53,577 nt of DNA from Goleter apudmare HA4340-LM2 (GCA_019359495.1 JAHHHF010000112.1:1-53577); one strand, 5' to 3'; shown: positions 26,556 to 35,241, counted from the first letter of the stretch. Numbers and translations: made by a program. The notes: generated by a model from the sequence alone, not told the origin.

Positions 26556-27692
26556 ATGAATCAACACACAAACACCGCCCCAGTACAGGCAGGGAATAAC
26601 CTCAGCTTTTTTGAAAAATACCTCACCGTTTGGGTCTTTTTATGCATCTTGGCTGGAATTGCCCTAGGGCGATTATTTCCCGGAGTAGCGATCGCTCTTG
26701 ATGCCTTCAGTGTGTATCAAGTTTCGATTCCCATTGCTGTGTGTCTGTTTTTCATGATGTACCCCATCATGGTCAAAATCGACTTCACTCAAGCTAGCAA
26801 TGCCATTCGCGCACCCAAACCAGTAATTCTGACTTTGGTGGTGAATTGGTTAATTAAACCGTTCACAATGGTGGTATTTTCTCAATTCTTTTTAGGATGG
26901 TTATTTCGTCCTTTAATTACCACAACGGAATCAATTCGTGGTAGTGAAGTCACTCTAGTTAATTCCTATATTGCAGGGACAATTTTATTAGGAATTGCGC
27001 CTTGTACAGCAATGGTATTAATGTGGGGCTATCTTTCCTACGGCAATCAAGGACACACCTTGGTAATGGTGGCAGTTAATTCCTTAGCAATGCTGTTTTT
27101 GTATGCACCGTTGGGTAGGTGGTTACTAGTAGCCAATGATTTAACTGTTCCTTGGCAAACAATAGTTTTGTCGGTGCTAATTTATGTCGGCTTGCCTTTA
27201 GCAGCAGGCATGTATAGCCGTTATTGGATTTTAAAACACAAAGGTAGGGCATGGTTTGAAAGCAAATTTTTAAAGTATCTCAGCCCCATTGCGATTACTG
27301 CCCTACTGATTACCTTAGTTTTGCTGTTTGCCTTCAAGGGTGAATTAATTGTTAACAATCCCTTGCATATTCTATTAATTGCCGTACCCCTATTCATCCA
27401 AACTAATTTCATTTTCTTGATTAGTTATGTAGCAGCCTTAAAGTTAAATTTAGCTTATGAAGACGCCGCACCCGCAGCCTTAATTGGCGCTAGCAATCAT
27501 TTTGAAGTGGCGATCGCCACTGCTGTGATGTTGTTTGGCTTAAACTCCGGTGCTGCACTGGCTACAGTAGTAGGCGTTTTAATCGAAGTCCCAGTCATGT
27601 TAATGCTGGTAGAGGTTTGTAAACGGACTGCACCTTGGTTTCCACGGGAACTAGAAAAGGCCACATTACGAGATCCCCGTTGCATTCGGTAA
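26556..27692 (+). CDS. acr3: ACR3-family arsenite efflux permease
   Basis: The 378-residue, ten-helix inner-membrane protein exports As(III). Family landmarks are [16 protein letters not shown], the essential cysteine in [15 protein letters not shown] (Cys150) and the conserved acidic residue in [14 protein letters not shown] (Glu317). It ends [16 protein letters not shown]. It stands between the ArsJ relic and a second arsR relic. With arsC it forms the arsenate resistance route: arsenate is reduced, then arsenite is pumped out. Its own promoter is not clear because the upstream region was rearranged. Confidence 0.95.
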   Translation: MNQHTNTAPVQAGNNLSFFEKYLTVWVFLCILAGIALGRLFPGVAIALDAFSVYQVSIPIAVCLFFMMYPIMVKIDFTQASNAIRAPKPVILTLVVNWLIKPFTMVVFSQFFLGWLFRPLITTTESIRGSEVTLVNSYIAGTILLGIAPCTAMVLMWGYLSYGNQGHTLVMVAVNSLAMLFLYAPLGRWLLVANDLTVPWQTIVLSVLIYVGLPLAAGMYSRYWILKHKGRAWFESKFLKYLSPIAITALLITLVLLFAFKGELIVNNPLHILLIAVPLFIQTNFIFLISYVAALKLNLAYEDAAPAALIGASNHFEVAIATAVMLFGLNSGAALATVVGVLIEVPVMLMLVEVCKRTAPWFPRELEKATLRDPRCIR

Positions 27693-27694
27693 TT

Positions 27695-27745
27695 CGTAAT
27701 TCGTAATCACCAAACCGCAAACACCAAACACCAAACACCAAATAA
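27695..27745. repeat. short tandem repeats (AATTCGT and AACACCA units)
   Basis: Heptamer-type tandem units follow the acr3 stop: AATTCGTAATTCGTAATC and then three to four copies of AACACCA. Such repeats are common in Nostocales spacers. Confidence 0.6.
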
Positions 27746-27748
27746 CCA

Positions 27749-27922
27749 TCACCTCTGTGGCAGTATCAAAGCATTTCGCAAAGCTTCAATCCTTTCTGGC
27801 ACCAGTCGATAGTAAATCCATGTTCCCCGTCTTTCTTTATCCAGCAAACCAGCTTCATACATCACCTTCAGATGATGGCTGACGGTAAGCTGGGATAGTC
27901 CCAGTGGTTCGTCGTCGATATT
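27749..27922 (-). pseudogene. C-terminal relic of a second ArsR-type repressor
   Basis: The minus strand has 57 codons reading LGLSQLTVSHHLKVMYEAGL, then a wing ERRGTWIYYRLVPERIEALR, and ending in TGA. This is the helix-turn-helix and wing of an ArsR-type repressor. The N-terminal half, including any metalloid-binding cysteines, is missing, and the frame is closed by a stop right before the fragment. It faces the arsI gene, so a divergent arsR-arsI pair was probably broken here. Confidence 0.85.
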
Positions 27923-27950
27923 TCAAAAAGTTCTATAAGGAGCAAAAGCT

Positions 27951-28385
27951 ATGACAGTTTTGAAAACTCATGTGGCTTTGAATGTGACTGACATTGAAAA
28001 GTCCGTAAAATTTTATCAAGCAATGTTTGGTGTGACACCAGTGAAATATAAAGCTGATTACGCTAAGTTTGATATTTCGCAACCAGCGTTAAATTTGACA
28101 CTAAATTTAGCTCCAAGTGTGCAGACTGGTGGTGCATTGTCTCATTTAGGTGTACAAGTAGCAAGTACACAAGAAGTGCAAGCATCTATACAAAGGTTTG
28201 CAGAAGCTGGACTAACGTTATTTACCGAAGAAAATAGAGATTGTTGCTACGCCATACAAGACAAAGTGTGGGTAACAGATCCCGATGGGAACAAATGGGA
28301 AGTGTTTGTAGTGAAGGTAGCAGATACCACACCAGAGCAGAATGTATTGGTAACCCCGGCTGCGAATAAGCCTTGTTGTGCTTAA
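27951..28385 (+). CDS. arsI: ArsI C-As lyase (VOC family)
   Basis: This 144-residue vicinal-oxygen-chelate dioxygenase splits the C-As bond of trivalent organoarsenicals such as methylarsonous acid. The metal ligands His7, His65 and Glu117 are present, as is the substrate-binding cysteine pair Cys98-Cys99 (ENRDCCYAIQDKVW). The C-terminus carries a further Cys pair (NKPCCA), as in other ArsI/CadI proteins. AAGGAG lies before the ATG. It sits in the arsenic island between the arsR relic and the arsH relic. Confidence 0.95.
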   Translation: MTVLKTHVALNVTDIEKSVKFYQAMFGVTPVKYKADYAKFDISQPALNLTLNLAPSVQTGGALSHLGVQVASTQEVQASIQRFAEAGLTLFTEENRDCCYAIQDKVWVTDPDGNKWEVFVVKVADTTPEQNVLVTPAANKPCCA

Positions 28386-28403
28386 TTAACTCAATACATG
28401 TTT

Positions 28404-28451
28404 GTAGTAAGGACTTTAGTCCTTGATTCTTAAGCACTAAAGTGCTTACTA
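28404..28451. repeat. dispersed inverted-repeat element, copy 2 (GTAGTAAGCACT type)
   Basis: GTAGTAAGGACTTTAGTCCT faces AGCACTAAAGTGCTTACTAC in 48 bases; each half is itself a small palindrome. It matches the arms of the element at 25879-26028. It may act as a terminator-like hairpin after arsI, but there is no T-run. Confidence 0.65.
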
Positions 28452-28465
28452 CGAGCCTCAAAAAA

Positions 28466-28585
28466 ATCACACTGTTTGAATGAGAAGTTTACGCTATTGT
28501 TGCGTGACGAAGTTGATTACCTCGCAGACTGCTACAGTGAACGCAAAGAACAAGCAGCCAAAGCCACAATCAAGGTAGCGAATAG
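28466..28585 (+). pseudogene. C-terminal relic of ArsH flavoprotein
   Basis: About 38 codons read NEKFTLLLRDEVDYLADCYS and then ERKEQAAK, ending in TAG. This resembles the C-terminus of ArsH (NADPH:FMN reductase that oxidises trivalent organoarsenicals), which ends with a KFTLLxRD...DRYSERKE-type stretch. The flavodoxin-like body of about 190 residues is missing. The neighbours arsI and arsC support the call. Confidence 0.7.
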
Positions 28586-28652
28586 TGCATTGGAAGTTCA
28601 TGCTACGCGCAATTCATAAAGGTTTCTAGTACATCTACCAACAACCAACAAC

Positions 28653-29048
28653 ATGAAACGAGTAATGTTTGTTTGCACACATAACTCTCGCCGTTCCCAA
28701 ATGGCAGAGGGTTTCGCACGCACATTAGGAAACGGAAAAATTACTGTTTCTAGTTCCGGCTTAGATGTGGGCCAGATAGATCCAATCACTATAAAAGTGA
28801 TGTCAGAAGTTGGGATTGATATCAGCAACCAAACCTCTAAGCCTTTAAGCAATTTTGATCCTGAAGATTATGATGCAGTAATTTCTTTGTGTGGTTGCGG
28901 TGTAAATTTACCTGAAGCCTGGGTGTTAAGGGAAGTATTTGAAGATTGGCAACTTGAAGACCCTAAAGATAAATCTATCGACATTTTCCGCAAAGTTAGA
29001 GACGAAATTAGAGAAAGAGTGAACAATTTAATTACATTTTTGAGTTAA
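28653..29048 (+). CDS. arsC: ArsC arsenate reductase (low-molecular-weight phosphatase fold)
   Basis: This 131-residue protein has the P-loop CTHNSRR (Cys8, Arg14), where arsenate is attacked. Two further cysteines occur at Cys80 and Cys82 (SLCGCGVNLPEAW), and a redox Cys there would resolve the enzyme. The sequence resembles the cyanobacterial glutathione/glutaredoxin-linked ArsC known from Synechocystis; the electron donor here is inferred. It reduces As(V) to As(III) for export by Acr3. It is the last clear arsenic gene of the island. Confidence 0.92.
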   Translation: MKRVMFVCTHNSRRSQMAEGFARTLGNGKITVSSSGLDVGQIDPITIKVMSEVGIDISNQTSKPLSNFDPEDYDAVISLCGCGVNLPEAWVLREVFEDWQLEDPKDKSIDIFRKVRDEIRERVNNLITFLS

Positions 29049-29225
29049 ATAGGCAAGTGCAAATAAAGCTAACTATTAAAGGTCGTTATTTGTCATTGGT
29101 GATAGGAAAAACTATTCCCTATTGCCTGACTACACGACTAATTTTACAACTCAAATCGCATAGCCATAACGATTTCCAACTTAGGGCTGACAAACACCCT
29201 ACAAACTTTTTTTAGGAATCAAATA

Positions 29226-29864
29226 ATGAACTCAATTGAATTGCTACCAAATATCAATATCCAATCTCAAGGTATTGTGTCTGATAAATTTCTAGAGATT
29301 GGGATTAAAACTCTTGGTACAGCCTGTTATTGGGTGCAAAATTTACCTTACGGTTTGAATTCAAACAACGAAAATTCTCTGATCATTTTTACAGAAAAGT
29401 GCGGCACTTGCACTACAAAGCATGGTGTTATTGCCAGATTAGCTCAAGAACTAGAGATAGGCTTATACAAAAACCTTGGTTTTTATAGACTAAACAATGA
29501 AATTGTCACAGGTATAGATGAAATTATTCAGCCTCATGGCTTAACTTTCATGCCAGAAATCCATTGTTTTCTAGAATACAACTCTATTAAAATAGATTTA
29601 ACAGCAGGCAATTGCAACGGCAAGAACAAGACTATACAAGACTATGATTTTGTTGTGAGGGTGAATCCAGATTTAACCAAAGAAGAATATGATAATTACT
29701 ATATGAGTTATTTGCCAAAATATTTTTTAATTGAACCGCAATTAGCAGAGCTAGGGATTCCCCAAATTTTACAACTGCTGGAGTTATGTAAAAATCAAGT
29801 TAAATATCAATGTTCAGTTATGAACTTTCAGATCCCCAATTTATTAGAGAAATCGGGAATCTGA
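29226..29864 (+). CDS. transglutaminase-like cysteine-peptidase-fold protein of unknown role
   Basis: The 212-residue soluble protein has no signal peptide. The central part shows a possible Cys-His-Asp triad in the order of the transglutaminase/peptidase fold: Cys62 at the start of a helix (CGTCTTKHGVIARLAQELEI), His113 in FMPEIHCFLEY, and Asp124 in SIKIDLTAGN. Cys59 and Cys114 lie next to the active-site positions. I know no named family for it. It follows arsC by 178 bases in the same direction, so it may be part of the island or a chance neighbour. Alternatives are a thiol acyltransferase or an inactive fold member. Confidence 0.6.
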   Translation: MNSIELLPNINIQSQGIVSDKFLEIGIKTLGTACYWVQNLPYGLNSNNENSLIIFTEKCGTCTTKHGVIARLAQELEIGLYKNLGFYRLNNEIVTGIDEIIQPHGLTFMPEIHCFLEYNSIKIDLTAGNCNGKNKTIQDYDFVVRVNPDLTKEEYDNYYMSYLPKYFLIEPQLAELGIPQILQLLELCKNQVKYQCSVMNFQIPNLLEKSGI

Positions 29865-29881
29865 GAAGGAGATTGTGGACT

Positions 29882-31243
29882 TTATGGCGTTCTAGCACGC
29901 AGTGCCGGATATTGAAAGAGGGCTTGAAAACCAGCTTGTCTTTGGGCAACAGACTCTGAAGCATGTTGCCACAGACTTTCATAGTAGAAAAAGGCTGTAC
30001 CCAAACCTCGTTGCCGAGCTGCACGCACTTGAGATTTAATTTGTTGCATGGAAACTGGATTAGTCCGCAATCCTGCCATAATCCCAACTCCAGTGGGGAT
30101 TAGTCGCTGTGTTTCTTGCATTTCTGGTAGGGAAATAGTTTCTACAAAGCTTTGTAAATTAGGACGATAAACTTGCACAATTAGCTCATCCACAATATTT
30201 TGCCGTACCCAGTTGAGCCAGTCTTGCAGCTGAAATTTGTAGGCAAAGTTGTAGTAATTGGGAGAAACAGAAAAAATTGTATTTGGTTTTCTCTCTTTCA
30301 CGGTCTTATTGAGCTGTACCATGAATGCTGTGATTTTATCTGCCCGCCAACGCATCCATGCTTGGTCTTGAGGATTAGTAGGGGGAGGATTTTTGGTTTC
30401 TTGAGTGTACAAAGCTACCGTATATTTATCGTAGCCAAATTCATGTGGCAAGCTCATGTGATCGTCAAACTGAATGCCATCAACATTATATTGAGTGACG
30501 ACTTCTAGCACGAGATTGCTAATAAATTGCTGTACCTGTGGATGAAAGGGATTGAGCCATTTCACCTCACCAGCTGCACTGATGGAAGTTTGACTACCAT
30601 CCCGCTTTTGGGTAAACCAATTGGGATGATTTAATGCTAGTTCTGAGGTTGGGGGAGCCATAAAACCAAACTCAAACCAGGGAATTACGAGTAAGCCCTT
30701 GCGATGTGCTTGGTTAATCAGATCTGCGAGAATGTCTTGTCCTTCTGCACCTCGTAACACAAAGGGCTGAATACCAGTATTTCGCGCCACTGCACTGGGA
30801 TACATGACATAACCGGAATTCCAGACTACGGGGTAGATGGTGTTAAAATTCATCTGCTGTAGTCGATCTACAGCTTCCTGCACCTTGGCACGTTCTCTGA
30901 GAGTGGCAAAATCATTGTTAGTCAGCCAAACACCACGAATCTCTTGACGGGGTAGCTGGGCGATCGCTGGATGGAAGCTGCTTACCAAGACAGTGATCAC
31001 AAATGACATCAAAAACAGTGCTGGCAAAAAAAATTTCAGCGATCGCCCGCATACTGCGGAGGCTTTTCTAAAATAAAAACCTCCCCTGCTCTGAAATAGC
31101 AGGGCAATCCCACGGGGTGCGGTTGGGCAGTAGGGCGCGCTACGCGATCGCCGCCACAATTGGGATAAAATTTCTGATTTCACAGACTTAAAAGCTACCC
31201 ACGCCTGCGATCGCTTGTTTTCGTTGTCAAATCTACGTGCCAT
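29882..31243 (-). CDS. membrane-anchored GHL10-type (DUF187) glycoside hydrolase
   Basis: This 453-residue protein has the GHL10 domain from about residue 100: EIRGVWLTNNDFATLRER, FNTIYPVVWNSGYVMYPS, and VDGIQFDDHMSLP near the active site. A hydrophobic segment at about 70-92 ending in AIAQ is a signal peptide or anchor. The ~65 residues in front are unlike a signal region and are encoded by repeat-like DNA (near 31080-31160), so the true start may be further inside. It belongs to the same family as the SLH-fused enzyme at 15-17 kb but lacks SLH modules. It is convergent with the transglutaminase-like gene. Confidence 0.85.
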   Translation of the reverse strand: MARRFDNENKRSQAWVAFKSVKSEILSQLWRRSRSAPYCPTAPRGIALLFQSRGGFYFRKASAVCGRSLKFFLPALFLMSFVITVLVSSFHPAIAQLPRQEIRGVWLTNNDFATLRERAKVQEAVDRLQQMNFNTIYPVVWNSGYVMYPSAVARNTGIQPFVLRGAEGQDILADLINQAHRKGLLVIPWFEFGFMAPPTSELALNHPNWFTQKRDGSQTSISAAGEVKWLNPFHPQVQQFISNLVLEVVTQYNVDGIQFDDHMSLPHEFGYDKYTVALYTQETKNPPPTNPQDQAWMRWRADKITAFMVQLNKTVKERKPNTIFSVSPNYYNFAYKFQLQDWLNWVRQNIVDELIVQVYRPNLQSFVETISLPEMQETQRLIPTGVGIMAGLRTNPVSMQQIKSQVRAARQRGLGTAFFYYESLWQHASESVAQRQAGFQALFQYPALRARTP

Positions 31244-31718
31244 ATAGTCTATTCAATATTTCTGCTTGCTAAACGATTGTGTAATTGGTAGTTTTTTATT
31301 CAATACTGCACGCTGAAATTTTTGCCTCAGAGATACTGAAGCAAACATTGACTGTAAAATAAATGACGCAACTATTGGGTCACTAGTGCCCGCTAAAACA
31401 CTGCACTTAAATTACGATGGCGCAATTTAGTCATCAACATAGCGGGCCCTGCTGTGCGATCGCACGGTTTTGTTATTAGTACTCAGGTATCGATGTCACT
31501 GACTACAAACCTCATCAAGATACTAGTTACATAATTTTCAATGTCCTCGCTCTCTCTAGCAGGACAGTTAATTCTTGCTACTCCTGTATGGTACAACCAG
31601 ACACATTATTAACTCTTACCAGCTTGTGAGTGAAATCACAAGAGATATCCAATTAGTGAAATAAGATCAAGTTTCTACAAGTATTTACATAAAACCACGT
31701 ATAGTTTAAAACTTAAAA
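31244..31718. other. intergenic region between divergent genes
   Basis: This 475-base gap lies between the GHL10 gene and the nuclease-fold gene, so it holds both promoters. It contains one GCGATCGCAC (HIP1-like) site. I see no repeat copy or RNA gene. Confidence 0.4.
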
Positions 31719-32156
31719 ATGGCTTTACTTCAGTTAATTTTAGTGCTGGGTACAATAGTCGGTGTCACAGACGGAGAGACAATTCTTGTCAAAGATGCTG
31801 CTGGGGAATCAACCACAGTCAGACTAGCGTGTATTATTACACCATCTGCGGCTCATTACCCGTTTAATTTGGTAGCAACTCAGAGACTTAAGGAATTATT
31901 ACCACCAGGTAGCCCTGTTGTGATCAAGACAATAGAACAAGATAAAAACCCCACAGTTGGCGAAGTCTTTTTAGATAATCGCTCAGTCAATCTCCGTTTG
32001 GTCGAAGATGGTCATGCTGTCGTGGATCAAGATTCTTTATACAACTGTGATGAGAGTAGAACGCAATTTTTAATTGTAGAAGCTAATGCTAAAAATAAGC
32101 GACTAGGATTATGGCAGAAGTTTAATTTTAGAGTACCTAAAAATTCATCCAATTAA
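31719..32156 (+). CDS. staphylococcal-nuclease-fold protein, probably inactive
   Basis: The 145-residue protein has the SNase OB-fold layout (PF00565): GTIVGVTDGETILVK, TTVRLACIITPSAAHYPF, then SVNLRLVEDGHAVVDQD and a C-terminal helix with RLGLWQ. Compared with the active enzyme, the Arg35-type residue is kept (VRLA), but the calcium Asp and catalytic Glu positions (usually D-A-P-E) read I-T-P-S, and the Arg87-type position is Thr/Val. It likely binds nucleic acid or protein and does not cut. No signal peptide is seen. It converges with the Spx-like gene 16 bases away. Confidence 0.75.
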   Translation: MALLQLILVLGTIVGVTDGETILVKDAAGESTTVRLACIITPSAAHYPFNLVATQRLKELLPPGSPVVIKTIEQDKNPTVGEVFLDNRSVNLRLVEDGHAVVDQDSLYNCDESRTQFLIVEANAKNKRLGLWQKFNFRVPKNSSN

Positions 32157-32172
32157 TCAAGTTAAATACAGG

Positions 32173-32529
32173 TTAAATTCCTAACTTTTCTCTTACTACT
32201 TCTTCTTTGTCTTTAAAGCCTATCAAGACTGCTGTTCCATTATTAACAAAAATAGGTCGCTTGAGTAGCATAGCATCATTGGCAAAAGCCTCAGCCCACT
32301 GCTCATCACTCCAACTCTTTCTCATTTCCCCCAAAGCTCGATAGGATTGACCAGAGGTATTTCTCATGGGCAAAGCGCCCAAAGACTTTACCCAACTTTG
32401 AATCATTTCATAAGTAGGAGGATATTCTTTGGTGTTAATGAAATCGTATTCAACACCGTGATCTTGGAGCCATTTAAGAGCCTTTTTACAGGTTCCACAG
32501 TTTGGTATGCCGTAAATTTGAATGGACAT
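32173..32529 (-). CDS. Spx/MgsR-type ArsC-family protein
   Basis: The 118-residue thioredoxin-fold protein belongs to the PF03960 ArsC/Spx family. The redox pair is Cys11-Gly-Thr-Cys14 in YGIPNCGTCKKALKWL, and family motifs include LPMRNTSGQSYR and the LLKRPIFV cis-Pro segment. The CxxC points to the Spx/MgsR/YffB-like branch and not a true arsenate reductase. Its link to the arsenic island 3 kb away is probably chance. Function in cyanobacteria is not established. Confidence 0.88.
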   Translation of the reverse strand: MSIQIYGIPNCGTCKKALKWLQDHGVEYDFINTKEYPPTYEMIQSWVKSLGALPMRNTSGQSYRALGEMRKSWSDEQWAEAFANDAMLLKRPIFVNNGTAVLIGFKDKEEVVREKLGI

Positions 32530-32565
32530 AAAACTGAATAAATATCAAATATAAATTATTTCACC

Positions 32566-33135
32566 TTAAATATGAATCATACCATCAGGCATAGTTGCTC
32601 CAGTCAAGAATGTTTCACTCATATCTGTAGCATTCAGATTAGCCCCAGTCAAATTTGCTTCACTTAAATTGGCCTCGCTCAAGTCAGATCCACTCAAATC
32701 TACTTCTTGCAAGTTTGCCTTCCACATTCTGACACCACTCAATTTCGCCCCACTCAAGTTTGCACCATGTAAGTTGGCTGTGCTTAGTGACGCCATGTGC
32801 AAAGTTGCATTACACAAATCTGCACCACTCAAAGATGCACCACTGAGATCTGATTCATTGAGGTTAGCATTTGTGAGTACAGCTTGGCTCAAATCGGCTC
32901 CACTGAGAATCACTTCAGATAAATTTGCTCGATTGAGTGTCGCACCTCTGAGATTTGCTTGACTTAAATTAGCTCCACTGAGAGATGCTGCTGCTAGGTT
33001 CGCACCTCTGAGATTTGCTCTGCCAAAATCTACACCACCTAAATTAATGCCTCGCAAATCTGCTTCTGGTAACGAAATGCCGCTAAAGTTTCTTTCTCCT
33101 GCGGCATATCTAGCTAGAAGTTCTTTAACATCCAT
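32566..33135 (-). CDS. pentapeptide-repeat protein
   Basis: The 189-residue protein is almost wholly built of A(N/D)LxX units (for example NLRGANLAAASLSGANLSQA), about 30 repeats that fold into a right-handed square beta-helix. A short N-terminal helix (MDVKELLARYAAGERNFSG) is the usual cap. Such proteins are abundant in cyanobacteria; function is unknown. There is no signal or membrane segment. It lies 36 bases upstream of the Spx-like gene on the same strand and may share its transcript. Confidence 0.9.
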   Translation of the reverse strand: MDVKELLARYAAGERNFSGISLPEADLRGINLGGVDFGRANLRGANLAAASLSGANLSQANLRGATLNRANLSEVILSGADLSQAVLTNANLNESDLSGASLSGADLCNATLHMASLSTANLHGANLSGAKLSGVRMWKANLQEVDLSGSDLSEANLSEANLTGANLNATDMSETFLTGATMPDGMIHI

Positions 33136-33886
33136 AAATGATTGATTTCCTAGTATTTTAACTGGAATAACTAATTTGCTAGTTAAGAAAATCTATAGCT
33201 CTATCAATTAAAGTCTAACTATAATTAAAGCTAAAAAATACGGCAGCGTTATATTTATTATTGGTGCATTAATTAAATTTAAAAATTTACACTACAAACT
33301 ACTAAGCCTGGTATCTTACACCAAGTAAATCGCTGCAAATAAAGTTTACTAGCTAAAATTATCATTTGTGAGCAACTAAATTGCCTTTCTAATGTTGTAG
33401 TAAGTGATGTTCAAGGTTTTTTGGATATTTGACTTTTAACCGACTCGGCGATATTTTCGGTTTCACCCTGGATAGCTTTAGCATAAAAAATATGACATTT
33501 GCGTAAGTCCTAAGTGAGTTATCTTGTCTGACTCAGCCTCGCGGGCAGGGATTATAGTAGTTCTCAATTGAGTAGAATACAGATGTTTTGTAGAGAACAC
33601 CAAAAGTCTTTCATACAGAGGAAAATCTTACCTATGTTCCTGACTGCATATTTTATGCAAATGAAAATCACTGTAGGAAGAGGCAATAGTTTACCATTTT
33701 GGATTTTGGACTTCGTCGTCAGCACTCAATCGAACGATTTTGAATTGGTAATCCCTGACTACATCTGGGTTTTGTGAATCCAAGTGTCGCCATCATTTTT
33801 CAAATTTTTATTAGTTGAGAACTCTGACTTAACCTATTTTGCTCAGATTATGAGGAATGATTAAGAAAAATGGAGTGAGGAGCAAT
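33136..33886. other. intergenic region with a dispersed repeat
   Basis: This 750-base gap has divergent promoters at its ends. From about 33692 to 33810 it carries a copy of a dispersed repeat (listed separately). A 69-codon open frame at 33568 runs through this repeat and is not credible. Nothing else is recognised. Confidence 0.5.
33692..33810. repeat. dispersed repeat, copy 1 (CATCTGGGTTTTGTGAATCC core)
   Basis: TACCATTTTGGATT at the left and the core ACATCTGGGTTTTGTGAATC, followed by CATCATTTTT, are shared with 46087-46166. Here the left end is separated from the core by ~45 extra bases. Confidence 0.6.
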
Positions 33887-35149
33887 ATGATCAAAATATT
33901 GGCTGAAAGCTTGACTGGGATTGAGGCAAGATTACAGATGAATTGGGTTTTGATAAATACCTGTTTGCAGTTTGCTAGTTGGGGACTATTCTCGCTGTTG
34001 CTCGCTGAAGTACTGCGAGACTCATACCATGCTTTGTGTCACCAAGTCAATTGGCTTGCTAAATGGCACAACAAGCACCATATGGTATACCGTCGGGATT
34101 TCTCCCTAGTTTCTCTGAAAAACTACAAGGAATCCCAGTTGTACCACGATATTGTCGAGTCGAGTCTACTAGTAGTGATATTGACGCTAATCGCTTTATT
34201 ACTCAACCAAATGGGGTTATGGCTGGGAGTCGCTTATGCTTTCACTTTCCTCTATGGTGCGTCTATACGATATTTCCAAGGGTCAATTGATACAGACTAT
34301 AACCATCTTCCCGGCCCTTTAGAGACAATTCCATCTGTTTGGTGGGTGAATCGCTCTTACCACTGGCGACATCACTTTGATGATGTCAATGCTTATTACA
34401 GTGGTGTCTTTCCTTTAGTGGATAAGGTATTAGGAACAGGACTGTCACTTAAGGGTAAAGTTGTGGCTTTAACTGGAGCTTCCGGTACACTGGGGCAAGC
34501 TTTGGCGGTGGAATTGCTCAGGCATAATGCCAAAGTAGTAGCCTTGACAACTAATCCAGAAAAATTACAGCCTCAACTGGGGATGACAGTAGTTCCCTGG
34601 CGGTTGGGTAATGAAGCCGAACTGCGGGATAGTTTAGAGAAAGTCGATATTTTGATTATCAATCATGGGGTTAATGTTTATACTAACCGTACAGCAGAGG
34701 CGATCGCATCTTCCTATGAGGTGAATACTTTTTCGGCTTTGCAGTTAATGGATATATTTTTAACTACTGTCAAAGGGCCACAAGACAAAGCCACTAAGGA
34801 AATCTGGGTCAATACTTCCGAAGCTGAGGTATCCCCAGCACTCAGTCCGCTTTATGAACTTAGCAAACGAGCGCTAGGAAATCTCGTTACCCTGAAACGA
34901 TTGGAAGGGGATTGTGTCATTCGCAAATTAATTCTCGGGCCCTTTAAGAGTCAACTCAATCCTTATGGAGTGATGTCAGCACCGCAAGTGGCTCGTGCCA
35001 TTCTGTTTTTAGCACGGCGAGACTTCCGCGATATCATCGTGACCATCAATCCACTTACCTATTTGCTTTTTCCCTTCAAGGAAACAACCACTTGGCTGTA
35101 CTATCGCATTTTTAGTAAGTCGGCTAAGTACAATCGAACGCTGGGTTAA
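33887..35149 (+). CDS. bifunctional sterol desaturase-like / short-chain dehydrogenase fusion
   Basis: ATG 33887 is preferred over 33857 because AGGAG stands four bases before it; this gives 420 residues. The N-terminal half is a membrane fatty-acid-hydroxylase/sterol-desaturase-like domain with His clusters HALCH, HNKHH and YHWRHH. The C-terminal half is a short-chain dehydrogenase with the NAD(P) loop TGASGTLGQ, NHG at the usual NAG position, and the active YELSK (YxxxK). This fusion is known in cyanobacteria, and its substrate is unknown. It is convergent with rpaA. Confidence 0.88.
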   Translation: MIKILAESLTGIEARLQMNWVLINTCLQFASWGLFSLLLAEVLRDSYHALCHQVNWLAKWHNKHHMVYRRDFSLVSLKNYKESQLYHDIVESSLLVVILTLIALLLNQMGLWLGVAYAFTFLYGASIRYFQGSIDTDYNHLPGPLETIPSVWWVNRSYHWRHHFDDVNAYYSGVFPLVDKVLGTGLSLKGKVVALTGASGTLGQALAVELLRHNAKVVALTTNPEKLQPQLGMTVVPWRLGNEAELRDSLEKVDILIINHGVNVYTNRTAEAIASSYEVNTFSALQLMDIFLTTVKGPQDKATKEIWVNTSEAEVSPALSPLYELSKRALGNLVTLKRLEGDCVIRKLILGPFKSQLNPYGVMSAPQVARAILFLARRDFRDIIVTINPLTYLLFPFKETTTWLYYRIFSKSAKYNRTLG

Positions 35150-35235
35150 GGGTTAAGGGTTAAGGGTCAAGAGTTATTTTCCTTCTCACTTGCCCCCTGC
35201 TCCCATTCCCTATTCCCTACGCCCTATGCCCTATT
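35143..35235. repeat. short tandem repeats (GGGTTAA and CCCTA types)
   Basis: GGGTTAAGGGTTAAGGGTTA and then TTCCCTA/GCCCTAT units fill the gap between the fusion gene and rpaA. These are short tandem repeats of the Nostocales type. Confidence 0.7.
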
Positions 35236-35241
35236 TCTTAT

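Noticed and set aside
32173-32529. Second arsenate reductase linked to the arsenic island
   Set aside because: The CxxC and family motifs fit the Spx/MgsR-like branch, and it is 3 kb away in the other direction with unrelated neighbours.
33568-33777. 69-codon open frame before the desaturase/SDR gene
   Set aside because: Its second half is a dispersed repeat also present at 46 kb, and there is no ribosome site.
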